Below are positions 7,944 to 16,105 of a stretch of 43,872 nucleotides of DNA, piece by piece; within the stretch, counting starts at the first letter, position 1; every line of letters starts with the position of its first letter. The notes under the pieces are model-generated. The model made no database searches, was not told the DNA's origin, and worked only from the letters and a program-made list of their open reading frames with translations. This DNA is from CAG-791 sp002392385 (GTDB lineage: Bacteria > Bacillota > Clostridia > Lachnospirales > Lachnospiraceae). The translations under genes were made by a program, and so were the position numbers. The stretch lies in NCBI GenBank assembly GCA_946616295.1, contig CAMOIU010000019.1:1-43872 (forward strand), read 5' to 3'.

Positions 7944-8438
7944 TTGAAGACGATGCAGGACGGACAGGGACTGTGGAGCGGTGAGAAGAGTATTCTGCTG
8001 ACCAGGACCTGTGTGGATGTATTTCTGGTACTTGCGGCGCTGATGATGGCGGCGGGCCCCTGGGTGGTGCGCGACTTTCTCGCGCGGATCGGGGGCGGCC
8101 GGATCATGGGCTCCACAAGTGCGGCCTTCTGGCTGCTGCTTGCCCTCGGCTATGGGTGCGGGGCGGCGGTCCTGTGGATGCTGTGGGAGATGCGGCTGTT
8201 TCTGAAGAGGCTGGGGCAGGGAGAGGTCTTCACTCCCCGGAATGTGCGTTCGCTGCGCCATATCGGCTGGGCCTGCCTCTGCGGCGGCTGTCTGACGGTC
8301 CTGGTGGGCATTCTGTACGCGCTGTTCTATGTCTTTGTGGGCGGCGCGGCCCTCTTCATGATGCTGGTGGTGCGCGTGGTCAAAAACGCCTTCGAAGCGG
8401 CAGTCCTGATGAAGGACGAGCTGGACTACACGATCTGA
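7944..8438 (+). CDS. DUF2975 membrane protein
   Basis: 164 residues with four predicted membrane segments (roughly residues 22-42, 62-84, 108-128 and 130-150). The best start is TTG at 7944, nine bases after a perfect AGGAGG. The next ATG (7953) is too far from it. The pattern of four helices, with a charged RLGQGEVFTPRNVRSLRHIGW loop between the second and third, is typical of DUF2975. Such genes are commonly paired with a tiny YozG-type XRE regulator, as here. The molecular role is unknown. Confidence 0.85.
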   Translation: MKTMQDGQGLWSGEKSILLTRTCVDVFLVLAALMMAAGPWVVRDFLARIGGGRIMGSTSAAFWLLLALGYGCGAAVLWMLWEMRLFLKRLGQGEVFTPRNVRSLRHIGWACLCGGCLTVLVGILYALFYVFVGGAALFMMLVVRVVKNAFEAAVLMKDELDYTI

Positions 8439-8449
8439 GGAGGTGCGGC

Positions 8450-8674
8450 ATGATCTACGTAGACCTCAGTGTCATGATGGCCAGGCGGGGGATCGGCGCG
8501 GGTGAGCTGGCCCAGCGGGTAGGCATTACGCCGGCCAATCTCTCGATCCTCAAGAACAACAAGGCGCGGGCGATCCGGTTCAGTACCCTCGACGCCCTAT
8601 GCCGGGAGCTGGACTGCCAGCCGGGCGACATCCTCGCCTTCCGGCCGGAAGAGTCCGGGGAAACAGAAGAATGA
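8450..8674 (+). CDS. Small XRE-family regulator (YozG-like)
   Basis: 74 residues, essentially one helix-turn-helix domain: IGAGELAQRVGITPANLSILKNNKARAIRFSTLDALCRELDCQPGDIL. The ATG at 8450 has GAGGAGG upstream, 11 bp after the DUF2975 stop, so the pair is translationally linked. It probably regulates the operon, though no operator can be assigned with confidence. Confidence 0.9.
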   Translation: MIYVDLSVMMARRGIGAGELAQRVGITPANLSILKNNKARAIRFSTLDALCRELDCQPGDILAFRPEESGETEE

Positions 8675-8679
8675 TAAGA

Positions 8680-8719
8680 CCCTCCGTTCTGCATCGTCTG
8701 CGGAACGGAGGGCTTTTTT
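8680..8719 (+). terminator. Rho-independent terminator whose stem carries the next gene's Shine-Dalgarno
   Basis: CCCTCCGTTC (8680-8689) pairs perfectly with GAACGGAGGG (8703-8712), followed by C and six T. The right arm contains GGAGGG, seven bases before the ATG at 8720, and the T-tract runs directly into that ATG. Confidence 0.9.
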
Positions 8720-10492
8720 ATGGATAAAAGGACAGAGACAGCGTCTGCGGACCAGGGCAGGGAAAGGACCCTGCGGGGCGGCCTGGCCGCGGCAATCCTG
8801 AGTGTACCGGCAGCTTACTATTATGTGGACCAGGTCCTGATCAAGGCGGACGTTCCGGGCGGTCCCCGCGGCTGTATCCAGGCACTGGTTTTCACTTTGA
8901 TCTACGCCGCCGCGGTGGAGCTGTGGACAGGCGCGCAGGAGCGTGACCTTGCAGGAAAAGAGAGATACGTGCCGGCGGAATCCCGCTTCTGGCTCCTGTG
9001 CCTTCTGGCGGAGGGGGCAGGATTCGCTATCAGTGGCGTGCAGGGCGGCAGCAGGGGCTTCTGGCAGGTGCTGCTGTGGCATGTGACGGCGGTCCTCTAT
9101 GTGCTGGCCAGGACAGGCCAGTTCACGGCAGGGAGGAGCGGGATCTTCACGGGCAGGGACCTGCTGCAGGGCTTCCTGGTCCTGCCCTGGACCAACTATC
9201 TGCTGAGGATCAGGACCCTCGTCCGCGGGATCGCCGAGGCTGTCGGCAGAAGGCGGGAGAGAGCAGCGCAGAAGGGCGAACAGGGCCAGGCAGAAGAAGC
9301 GGAGGCAGGGACCGTGCGGGCACCTTCCCGCACTTCCGGCGCGGCCCTTGTTGTGCTCAGCATAGTTCTGGCGGCCTTCCTGGGCCTGTATGCCTGGGGA
9401 CAGCTGGCCGCGGCCAGCAGCAGTTTTGCCAGGCTGGGAGAGTGGCTGCTGCGTCCCGTGGACAGTATTCTCCGATTCCTGAGCAGGGAGTGGGACGCCT
9501 TCCTGGATGTCATAGGAGAGAAGCTTGCCATCCTGCTCCTGTCCCTACCGGTGGGCGCCTGGCTCTACGGCCTTGTCGGCGGCGCCCTGAAGAGGGAGCC
9601 GGAGGCGGGCACGGCAGACCGCATCCGGGCAGACCTGGAGAAGCGCAGACGCATTCCCGCTCTGACCCTGTATCTGACGGCAGCCGTCCTGACGGCGGTC
9701 TATGTCCTTTTCTTCTGCGTCCAGGCTGCGGAAGTCGCCGCCCGGATGCTGCCGGCAGGGGGCGGAGATGTGATCACACCCTTCTCTGCCATGACCTTCG
9801 CTGTCAGCGGCTTCTGGGAGCTGTGCAGGATCCTGCTCCTGAACCTGGCGGTACTGGCTGTCAGCACTTTCTTCTGCAGGCGGAGCCCCCTGGAGGGAGG
9901 CCCTGCCAGGATCGCCGGCCTGGCGCTGATCCTGTGTTCTCTGGCCCTGGCCCTTCTCAACGCGGCCAAACTGGCCCTCTACATCCGTCTCTGCGGGTAC
10001 ACGCCCCGGCGGATCGTGGCCGGCTGGGTCCTGCTGGTCCTCATGTGCTGTGTGTGGATCGCGGGACTGCGCCTGTTCAGGACCTTCAACGCCGCCGGCC
10101 TGGCCATCCGGCTGACAGCGGTCTCTTTAGCCCTGCTGTGCTGCCTGGGGATCGAGCCCTTCTGCATCCGGGACAACCTGGCCCGGTACACGGCAGGCAT
10201 AGAAAATGCGCCGGACACAGCCCTCCTTGAGGAGTGCCGCTTCGACGCACAGGGCGAAGTTCTGGAATATACGCAGATCCTGTTGGATGCCGGCTGGTTC
10301 CCGGGCCGGGACAGCGACGAGATCTATCAGCTCTACGGCGGGATCCTGGTGCGGGAGGACACGTGGTCCTACTGGCCGGACGACGGCAGTGCCTGGTTCT
10401 GGGAGATCCCTCTGCGCCGCCCGGACGGCGGGACGCGGATCCTCAGGGTGAACTTTGACGGGGGATCCTGTACCGGAGCGGGGTGGGAGTGA
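8720..10492 (+). CDS. Large polytopic membrane protein, DUF4153-like
   Basis: 590 residues with about a dozen hydrophobic segments between residues 20 and 490 and a soluble C-terminal tail (about 495-590). The general plan, with arginine-rich loops (VGRRRERAAQKGEQG), a long hydrophobic core and a C-terminal domain containing YGGILVREDTWSYWPDDGS, fits the DUF4153/DUF4173 type of uncharacterised membrane proteins. This is family-level recognition only. The sole visible ribosome site (GGAGGG) sits in the stem of the preceding terminator. No function can be given. Confidence 0.75.
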   Translation: MDKRTETASADQGRERTLRGGLAAAILSVPAAYYYVDQVLIKADVPGGPRGCIQALVFTLIYAAAVELWTGAQERDLAGKERYVPAESRFWLLCLLAEGAGFAISGVQGGSRGFWQVLLWHVTAVLYVLARTGQFTAGRSGIFTGRDLLQGFLVLPWTNYLLRIRTLVRGIAEAVGRRRERAAQKGEQGQAEEAEAGTVRAPSRTSGAALVVLSIVLAAFLGLYAWGQLAAASSSFARLGEWLLRPVDSILRFLSREWDAFLDVIGEKLAILLLSLPVGAWLYGLVGGALKREPEAGTADRIRADLEKRRRIPALTLYLTAAVLTAVYVLFFCVQAAEVAARMLPAGGGDVITPFSAMTFAVSGFWELCRILLLNLAVLAVSTFFCRRSPLEGGPARIAGLALILCSLALALLNAAKLALYIRLCGYTPRRIVAGWVLLVLMCCVWIAGLRLFRTFNAAGLAIRLTAVSLALLCCLGIEPFCIRDNLARYTAGIENAPDTALLEECRFDAQGEVLEYTQILLDAGWFPGRDSDEIYQLYGGILVREDTWSYWPDDGSAWFWEIPLRRPDGGTRILRVNFDGGSCTGAGWE

Positions 10493-10565
10493 GAAGATAC
10501 AACTGAGACAGATTAATGAGACATCTTTAACAGAACGGTGATACAGGTAAGACAATGTGGGCAGA

Positions 10566-10599
10566 GGGAGCCGCAGATGACGGCTCCCCTGTCTTTTTT
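10566..10599 (+). terminator. Rho-independent terminator after the DUF4153-like gene
   Basis: GGGAGCCG (10566-10573) and CGGCTCCC (10581-10588) form an 8-bp stem with a 7-nt loop, followed by CTGTC and TTTTTT. It isolates the membrane protein gene from the downstream catabolic operon. Confidence 0.9.
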
Positions 10600-10680
10600 G
10601 TGTATATATATAAAAAAGGGCAGAAATACGGCCTTTTTCAGCGGCTGTCATTTTAAATGCGGGAAGGGCACGGAAAAATC

Positions 10681-10696
10681 TGGTACGGGACATGCT
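10681..10696 (+). promoter_or_regulatory. Sigma-54 promoter of the catabolic operon
   Basis: TGGTAC, 5 nt, ATGCT matches the -24/-12 consensus TGGCAC-N5-TTGCW, with the essential GG (10682-10683) and GC (10694-10695) at the correct spacing. Transcription would start near 10707, about 44 nt before the first start codon. An AAAAAGG/CCTTTTT dyad at about 10612-10637 lies upstream, where an activator could bind. A sigma-54 activator is encoded at the other end of the operon (16106-18136). Confidence 0.8.
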
Positions 10697-10750
10697 GAGA
10701 AAAGGGGCAAGAAATCATTCCTGCAACGTGCACAGAAAGGAAGAAAGAGT

Positions 10751-11668
10751 ATGGCAAGGTATTTGGACATGTTGTATCAGGAGACACCTGATCCGGAAAT
10801 CATAGACCGGATCATGGAGGGGAGTGTGGATATGCATATCCACTTCAAACCGGATCCCGGTACAAAGAGGCGTTATGACGGTGTTCAGATGGCTGAGGAA
10901 GCGGCCAGATTAAAGATGGGCGGAATCGTCCTGAAGAGCCATCATGTTCCTTCGATCTCTGTTGCGGTATGTGCCAACAGGCTGGTACCCGAGGTCAGGA
11001 CATTCGGTTCCTTTGTGATCGACCCTCCGTCCGGCGGTCTTACGGAGATGGGTGTGGAGGCTCTTCTCTTTAACGCCAGGATGGGCGCCAAGGTGGTGTG
11101 GTTCCCGCTGGAGTCGCAGTGGGCGCATGACGGCAATCCCAGAATGAAGGATGTACCGGGACTCTATATTCTGGACGACAGAAAGGAACTGAAGCCTGTC
11201 ATCTATGATTTTCTGAAGATCATCAAGGATTACAACCTGGTGCTCTGCAACGGTCATCTCTCTTTTGAGGAATCCATGGTCTTGTTCAGAGAAGCCAGAA
11301 AGATGGGAATCGAAAAGCTTGTGGCGACCCATGTTTTCTTTGAGACGATCTGGCCGCCTTATACCATGGAGCAGGCCGTGGCCTGCGCGGAGGCCGGAGC
11401 TTTTCTGGAGCATTGTTACCGGGAATGCGAACCGCTGCTGGGTTCCACAAGGCCGGAGGAGTATGTGGAGTGCATCCGCCGCACCGGCGCGGAAAGAAAT
11501 ATCCTGTCTACAGATTTCGGCCAGATCACCGACAGTTCACCGGCAGAAGGCATGCGGACATTCGTCGCCACCATGCTGCAGCTCGGTGTCAGCCCCCATG
11601 ACGTGGAAATGATGGCCAAGGTGAATCCCTGCAGACTTCTGGACATGGAGTATGTTCAGTATTATTGA
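10751..11668 (+). CDS. DUF6282 family metal-dependent hydrolase-like protein
   Basis: 305 residues from the ATG at 10751, preceded by AAAGGAAG. The frame upstream to 10538 is noncoding leader. The N-terminal DMHIHFKP (D27, H29, H31) is an amidohydrolase-type metal motif, and LCNGHLSFEES, KLVATHVFFE and ILSTDFGQ later in the chain supply further histidine and aspartate ligands at the usual TIM-barrel positions. This is DUF6282. The substrate is unknown, and hydrolysis of an amide, lactone or cyclic imide is possible. It is the first gene of a five-gene operon behind a sigma-54 promoter. Confidence 0.8.
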   Translation: MARYLDMLYQETPDPEIIDRIMEGSVDMHIHFKPDPGTKRRYDGVQMAEEAARLKMGGIVLKSHHVPSISVAVCANRLVPEVRTFGSFVIDPPSGGLTEMGVEALLFNARMGAKVVWFPLESQWAHDGNPRMKDVPGLYILDDRKELKPVIYDFLKIIKDYNLVLCNGHLSFEESMVLFREARKMGIEKLVATHVFFETIWPPYTMEQAVACAEAGAFLEHCYRECEPLLGSTRPEEYVECIRRTGAERNILSTDFGQITDSSPAEGMRTFVATMLQLGVSPHDVEMMAKVNPCRLLDMEYVQYY

Positions 11669-11681
11669 AAGGAGTAGAAAA

Positions 11682-12920
11682 ATGAACGAGAAATCTAAAA
11701 TCACAGCTGTAGCCTGGAGGGGTCTGATCTGCGCTATGGCGATCAATCTTCTGGGCGGTGCGCAGTTCTGCTGGTCACTTCTGGGCTCGACACTGATCAA
11801 GGAACACGGGTGGACCAATCTGCAGGCCTCGCTTCCCTATTCAACCATGATGATCGTTACGGCTTTCTGGGCCATGGTCGTGGGCAAGATCACCGATAAG
11901 TACGGTCCGAACCTGCCCCTCAAGCTTGGCGCGGTCTGTGAGTGCCTGGCTCTCTGCATCGCCGGCATCACGGATTCCTGGTGGATGGTCATGTTCGCTA
12001 TCGGCATACTTCTGGGCATAGCTTCTACTTCGATCACCTCCAACACAGCTTCCACCGCCATGAAGCTCATGCCGCCCAAGTATAAGGGCATGGCTTCCGG
12101 TATCGTCACAGCACTGTTCGGATGGACCTCCCTCTATATGAGTCCCCTGATCAACAAGCTGCTGTCGGTCACCAGCATGAAGGTGACCTTCTGCACCATC
12201 GGTATCGTCTGCGGCGTATCCATTTTCATTCTGTCCTTTATCATCCCCAATCCGATCAAGTATCCCGAGCTGGTCGTCCCTGTGGGCAAAACAGAAGAAG
12301 AAAAGGATTATTCCAAATATCAGAATAAGATCAGCACCATCTCCGGAGCCTTGAAGACCAAAGAAGTGTGGATTATTTTCTTCCTTTTCTTCTGTGCGGG
12401 CATGGCCGGACAGATCCTGGTCTCTCAGGTCTCCACCATTGCGACCGTCAGAGCCGGCGCAGCCAATACCGTTATTTTTGTCACCCTGACATCCTTCATG
12501 AACGGTCTCGGCCGGTTCGGCAACGCGGCCCTCTCCGATAAGATCGGCATTCCCAATACCTGGAGAACCCTCTTCATCGGAACGATCATCGGCATGATCA
12601 TCCTCTTCAATGCACACAATGTGCCTGTCATGATCTTCGCCACTATTTTCATCGGCTTCTTCTTCGGCGGCGGTGTAGGCGTGATCTGGAGTACGACGGC
12701 AGCTGTTTACGGAAGAAAATATGTGACATCCATCTATGGATTTACGACCCTCGGAAACAGTCTCGCTGCCTTTGTAGGACCTACCATCGCCTCCATGTGT
12801 ATCGACGGTTCCGGTGATTATACGGCTGCTTTTATCACGGTCGTTGTATTCCAGGTCCTCGGCCTGATTGCCAGCTTTGGAATCAAGGACAAGTATACAG
12901 AAGCGGAACAGATGAAGTGA
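11682..12920 (+). CDS. MFS transporter, oxalate/formate antiporter (OFA)-like
   Basis: 412 residues from the ATG at 11682 (AAAGGAG upstream), starting 13 bp after the previous stop. Twelve hydrophobic segments are visible, with the MFS loop 2-3 signature as GKITDKYGPNLPLKLG and a repeat of it as ALSDKIGIPNTW. The helices are rich in Gly, Ser and Thr, and the central loop (PVGKTEEEKDYSKYQNKIST) is charged. It resembles OFA-type and monocarboxylate-type major facilitator proteins. In this operon it most likely imports the organic acid that the neighbours degrade. Confidence 0.85.
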   Translation: MNEKSKITAVAWRGLICAMAINLLGGAQFCWSLLGSTLIKEHGWTNLQASLPYSTMMIVTAFWAMVVGKITDKYGPNLPLKLGAVCECLALCIAGITDSWWMVMFAIGILLGIASTSITSNTASTAMKLMPPKYKGMASGIVTALFGWTSLYMSPLINKLLSVTSMKVTFCTIGIVCGVSIFILSFIIPNPIKYPELVVPVGKTEEEKDYSKYQNKISTISGALKTKEVWIIFFLFFCAGMAGQILVSQVSTIATVRAGAANTVIFVTLTSFMNGLGRFGNAALSDKIGIPNTWRTLFIGTIIGMIILFNAHNVPVMIFATIFIGFFFGGGVGVIWSTTAAVYGRKYVTSIYGFTTLGNSLAAFVGPTIASMCIDGSGDYTAAFITVVVFQVLGLIASFGIKDKYTEAEQMK

Positions 12921-12945
12921 TCCGGTCATCAGGAGGGAAGGGATT

Positions 12946-13725
12946 ATGTCAAACAGTATCAGGGGTAAGGTCGCCATTGTCACAGGCGCCAGTTCCGGCA
13001 TCGGGACCGGCATAGCCAGAAGATATCTGGAAGAAGGCGCGAAAGTATGCCTTGCCGTCAGAAAAACCGAAGAAACACAGAAGATGTTTGAAGATTTCGG
13101 CTTCGATCAGGAGAACTGGTTTGTACAGAAGTGCGATGTCCGGAATCTGGAAGACATCCGCGAAATGGTGCGCAGGACAGTGGAGAGATTCGGGACCGTG
13201 GATATCATGGTGGCCAATTCCGGCATCCAGCTGCGTGCCCCTTTCCTGGAGGTCACAGAAGAAGACTATGACACTGTTCTGGATACCAATCTGAAAGGCT
13301 CCTTCTTCTGTGCCCAGGAAGCCGGCAGGGTGATGGCGGCCAACGGCGGCGGCTCGATCATTTTCATCGGTTCAGTGGGATCTGTGCAGGCCAACCCCAA
13401 TGTCACCACCTATGGGGCATCCAAGGGAGGTCTTAAGGCACTGACCATGCATGTGGCTCTGGACTTGGGCCAGTATGGCATTCGCTGCAATTGTGTAGCA
13501 CCGGGTACTGTGCGGTCCAATATCAACAAGTACAGGCTACAGGATCCCCGACAGGAGCAGGCCAGCAGAGATGTCAATATGCTGAACATACTGGCGGAGC
13601 CGGAAGACTGCGGCGGCATTGCCGTTTTCCTTGCCAGTGATGATTCACGTTTTATTACCGGTGAGCAGATCATGCTTGACGGAGGTACAACGGTCAAAGC
13701 GGCCCCTTTGTGGGTAAGGAGTTGA
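12946..13725 (+). CDS. SDR-family NAD(P)-dependent oxidoreductase
   Basis: 259 residues, a classical short-chain dehydrogenase. The cofactor motif is TGASSGIG (13-20), CDVRN follows strand 4, the usual NAG is NSG (91-93), the catalytic serine is S143, and YGASK gives Y156 and K160. The C-terminal FITGEQIMLDGG is standard. Hydrophobic LAVRK after strand 2 has arginine, which slightly favours NADPH. AGGAGGGAAGGG lies before the ATG. In context it oxidises or reduces a hydroxy/keto intermediate of the same pathway. Confidence 0.93.
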   Translation: MSNSIRGKVAIVTGASSGIGTGIARRYLEEGAKVCLAVRKTEETQKMFEDFGFDQENWFVQKCDVRNLEDIREMVRRTVERFGTVDIMVANSGIQLRAPFLEVTEEDYDTVLDTNLKGSFFCAQEAGRVMAANGGGSIIFIGSVGSVQANPNVTTYGASKGGLKALTMHVALDLGQYGIRCNCVAPGTVRSNINKYRLQDPRQEQASRDVNMLNILAEPEDCGGIAVFLASDDSRFITGEQIMLDGGTTVKAAPLWVRS

Positions 13726-13727
13726 AA

Positions 13728-14798
13728 ATGACAGATTATACGGCGGCCAATCTTGCCTTGAAGGCGGTATGCCCGAATAACGAGATCATATGCGATCAGG
13801 CGGGTGATCCCTCCGTCATGGTAAAAATACCGAAGATGACCCTCCGCCAGCTGGGACTGGCAGATTCGGATGAGATCCATCCAGCCTTTATCATCAACGG
13901 CCAGACAGCGGAGTGCCTGTATATAGGCAAGTACGAAAGCGTGGTCAGAAACGGAACAGGGCACTCACTGCCGGGTGTCTGCCCTACATATGGGATCACT
14001 AAGGAAGAGGCTTATGAGTACTGTGTGCCTAAAGGGAGAGGATGGCATCTGGTCACCAAGGTAGAACGGGCCATGCTGGCCCAGCTCTGCAAGGCCAATG
14101 GATTCCTTCCGAAGGGCAACAATGATTTCGGAAAGCATGTTTCCGAGACGACCTACACCGCGATTCCCGCGACCAGAGGAGAAGACGGTACCCATGTGGT
14201 GGAGACGGGGACAGGCCCGCTCAGTTGGTATCATGACGGCACGGCATCCGGTATATCCAACCTCAACGGCAATATCTGGGAATGGGTCGGCGGCATGCGG
14301 CTGGTCTACGGAGAATTACAGATGCTGCCCAATAACGACGGCGCGGATATCCGCAATTCCCAGGCGCCTGACAGCGGCCTGTGGCGGGCGATCAGTGCCG
14401 AGGACGGGTCTTATCTGGTCCCGGACGGGAAGGGGACGACTCCCGGTTCGATCAAGCAGAGCTGGAATGGAGGACAGTGGGTCTGGACGGCCAGAGCCGC
14501 GGAGAATCCCGGCCTGCACTGGTGTAACTTTGAATCCGCAACGCATGACGAGACGATCGGCGCAAAGGCACTTCTCATGCTCCAGATCCTTGGCGCGCAT
14601 CCCTATGATGCCCTGGGCGGTGCGTTTGAGGGCTTTGATTTCTGGTCCAATACGGCAGAGCCAGAGACCGCTTTTGACTACAGCGGGAGATGGAACAGCC
14701 GTTATGCATCGAGTTGCTTCAATGCCAGCGGCTCACATCCGAGAGATTTCAAGAATGACTTCGCCGGATTCCGGGTCGCCTACGCCGAGATCGGATAG
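13728..14798 (+). CDS. FGE/SUMF1-like (C-type-lectin fold) protein
   Basis: 356 residues. The ATG at 13728 follows the SDR stop by two bases, with AAGGAG inside the SDR end. A GTG at 13710 is possible but less likely. The pattern KYESVVRNG, GITKEEAYEYCVPKGRGWHLVTKVERAML, SNLNGNIWEWVGGMRL and the C-terminal RWNSRYASSCFNASG ... DFAGFRVAY follows the formylglycine-generating-enzyme/sulfatase-modifying-factor fold, whose family hallmark is GNxWEW. The cysteine pair of true formylglycine-generating enzymes is not obvious. It may be a noncatalytic or differently used relative. Its place in a small-molecule catabolic operon is unusual. Confidence 0.7.
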   Translation: MTDYTAANLALKAVCPNNEIICDQAGDPSVMVKIPKMTLRQLGLADSDEIHPAFIINGQTAECLYIGKYESVVRNGTGHSLPGVCPTYGITKEEAYEYCVPKGRGWHLVTKVERAMLAQLCKANGFLPKGNNDFGKHVSETTYTAIPATRGEDGTHVVETGTGPLSWYHDGTASGISNLNGNIWEWVGGMRLVYGELQMLPNNDGADIRNSQAPDSGLWRAISAEDGSYLVPDGKGTTPGSIKQSWNGGQWVWTARAAENPGLHWCNFESATHDETIGAKALLMLQILGAHPYDALGGAFEGFDFWSNTAEPETAFDYSGRWNSRYASSCFNASGSHPRDFKNDFAGFRVAYAEIG

Positions 14799-14833
14799 GG
14801 CCGGACGGGAAGTATTCACTACAGGAGACCAGT

Positions 14834-16024
14834 ATGGTTCATTATAGATTTGCGACAGAGGAACAGATCGAACTTGCCAATGGCGCACGCAAGATCTGTG
14901 AGGACCTGCTCAGACCGCAGCTGGAGGAACTCGAAAAGGCAGACGGAGGACGGGGCAGGTATCCTATGGACGTCCACCAGGCTCTTGCAGATGCCGGGTA
15001 TTACGGGATGAATATTCCGGAAGAATACGGCGGACTGGGTCTGGATATCGTAACACGCGCTGTCATAGCGGAAGAGATTGCCACAGTCGATTCCGGATTC
15101 GCTTTTGCCTTCACCAATGCCGGGAATTATTTCAACACCATCATGGAGACCGGTATTTCGGAGGACGAGAAGCAGCGCTGGGCGATGCGGATCCTGAGCG
15201 GCGAGGCGATCGGGGCTTTCGCGCTCACGGAAGCAGATGCCGGCTCGGATGCGGCAGCTATGAGAACATCCGCCGTTTGGGACGCATCGACACAGGAGTG
15301 GGTGATCAACGGTGTAAAATGCTTCTGCTCCAACGGCCCGATCGCGAACTTCTTCTTCATTGCGGCGTGGACGGACAGGAGTCAGCGTGCGAGTAAGGGC
15401 GTTACGGTATTTCTGGTGGAGAAGGAGCGGGGCATACAGGTCGGGAAGAAGGAAAACAAGATGGGCCTGAAGACATCCGAAACATCAGAGATCATTCTGG
15501 AGGATGTGCGGGTCCCGGCCGATCATGTGGTGGGAGAGGTCGGCAGCGGCTTCACCAAGGCGCTGGCCATGATCAATGAAGAAGGGCGTGTCATAGGCCT
15601 GGCCTACAATCTGGGCATTGCCCAGGCCTGTCTGGACACAGCGACTGCCTATGCGAAGACACGCAGACAGTTCGGAAAGAGGATCATTGACCAACAGGCT
15701 GTCGGTTTCAAGCTCGTGGACATGGAAGCACGCACGCAGGCATCCAGGGCACTTATGTATGAAGCTCTCTGCTGCAGAAGGGACGGCAAGGAGCTTGGGA
15801 TCCTTCCGAATCTGCTGAAGTTCTACTGCTCTGACTGCACCATGCAGACGGCCACAGACGCGGTGCAGATCCTGGGCGGCTACGGATATATGAAGGACTA
15901 TCCGGTGGAGAAGCTCATGCGTGACGCCAAGATCTATCAGATTTTCTCCGGCACCAATGAGATCCAGCACAAAAACGCTGCCAGAGCCATCGCGGGCAGA
16001 GACCCTCTGATGAACAGGAAGTAA
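14834..16024 (+). CDS. Acyl-CoA dehydrogenase
   Basis: 396 residues, the normal length. Family signatures are FALTEADAGSDAAAMRTSA (FAD and substrate contact), INGVKCFCSNGPIANFF, the flavin-binding RRQFGKRIIDQQAV and QILGGYGYMKDYPVEKLMRDAKIYQIFSGTNEIQ. E376 in GTNEIQ is at the catalytic-base position of short/medium-chain enzymes. It would form an alpha,beta-double bond in an acyl-CoA. No electron-transfer flavoprotein genes are in the window. It is the last gene of the sigma-54 operon, followed by a strong hairpin. Confidence 0.93.
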   Translation: MVHYRFATEEQIELANGARKICEDLLRPQLEELEKADGGRGRYPMDVHQALADAGYYGMNIPEEYGGLGLDIVTRAVIAEEIATVDSGFAFAFTNAGNYFNTIMETGISEDEKQRWAMRILSGEAIGAFALTEADAGSDAAAMRTSAVWDASTQEWVINGVKCFCSNGPIANFFFIAAWTDRSQRASKGVTVFLVEKERGIQVGKKENKMGLKTSETSEIILEDVRVPADHVVGEVGSGFTKALAMINEEGRVIGLAYNLGIAQACLDTATAYAKTRRQFGKRIIDQQAVGFKLVDMEARTQASRALMYEALCCRRDGKELGILPNLLKFYCSDCTMQTATDAVQILGGYGYMKDYPVEKLMRDAKIYQIFSGTNEIQHKNAARAIAGRDPLMNRK

Positions 16025-16048
16025 GGTTATAAATTACCCCCTTTTGAA

Positions 16049-16090
16049 AGAAAGACCCAGGGCGGCTGACTGCCGGCTCCGGGTCTTTCT
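16049..16090. terminator. Bidirectional terminator between convergent genes
   Basis: AGAAAGACCC (16049-16058) pairs with GGGTCTTTCT (16081-16090). An inner GGC/GCC stem adds to it. It separates the acyl-CoA dehydrogenase from the convergent activator gene and is usable from both strands. Confidence 0.8.
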
Positions 16091-16105
16091 GCTGCGCTGA
16101 CTTTA

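Noticed and set aside
14680..14798. C-terminus of the FGE-like protein as a diversity-generating retroelement target
   Set aside because: No reverse transcriptase or template repeat is present in the window.
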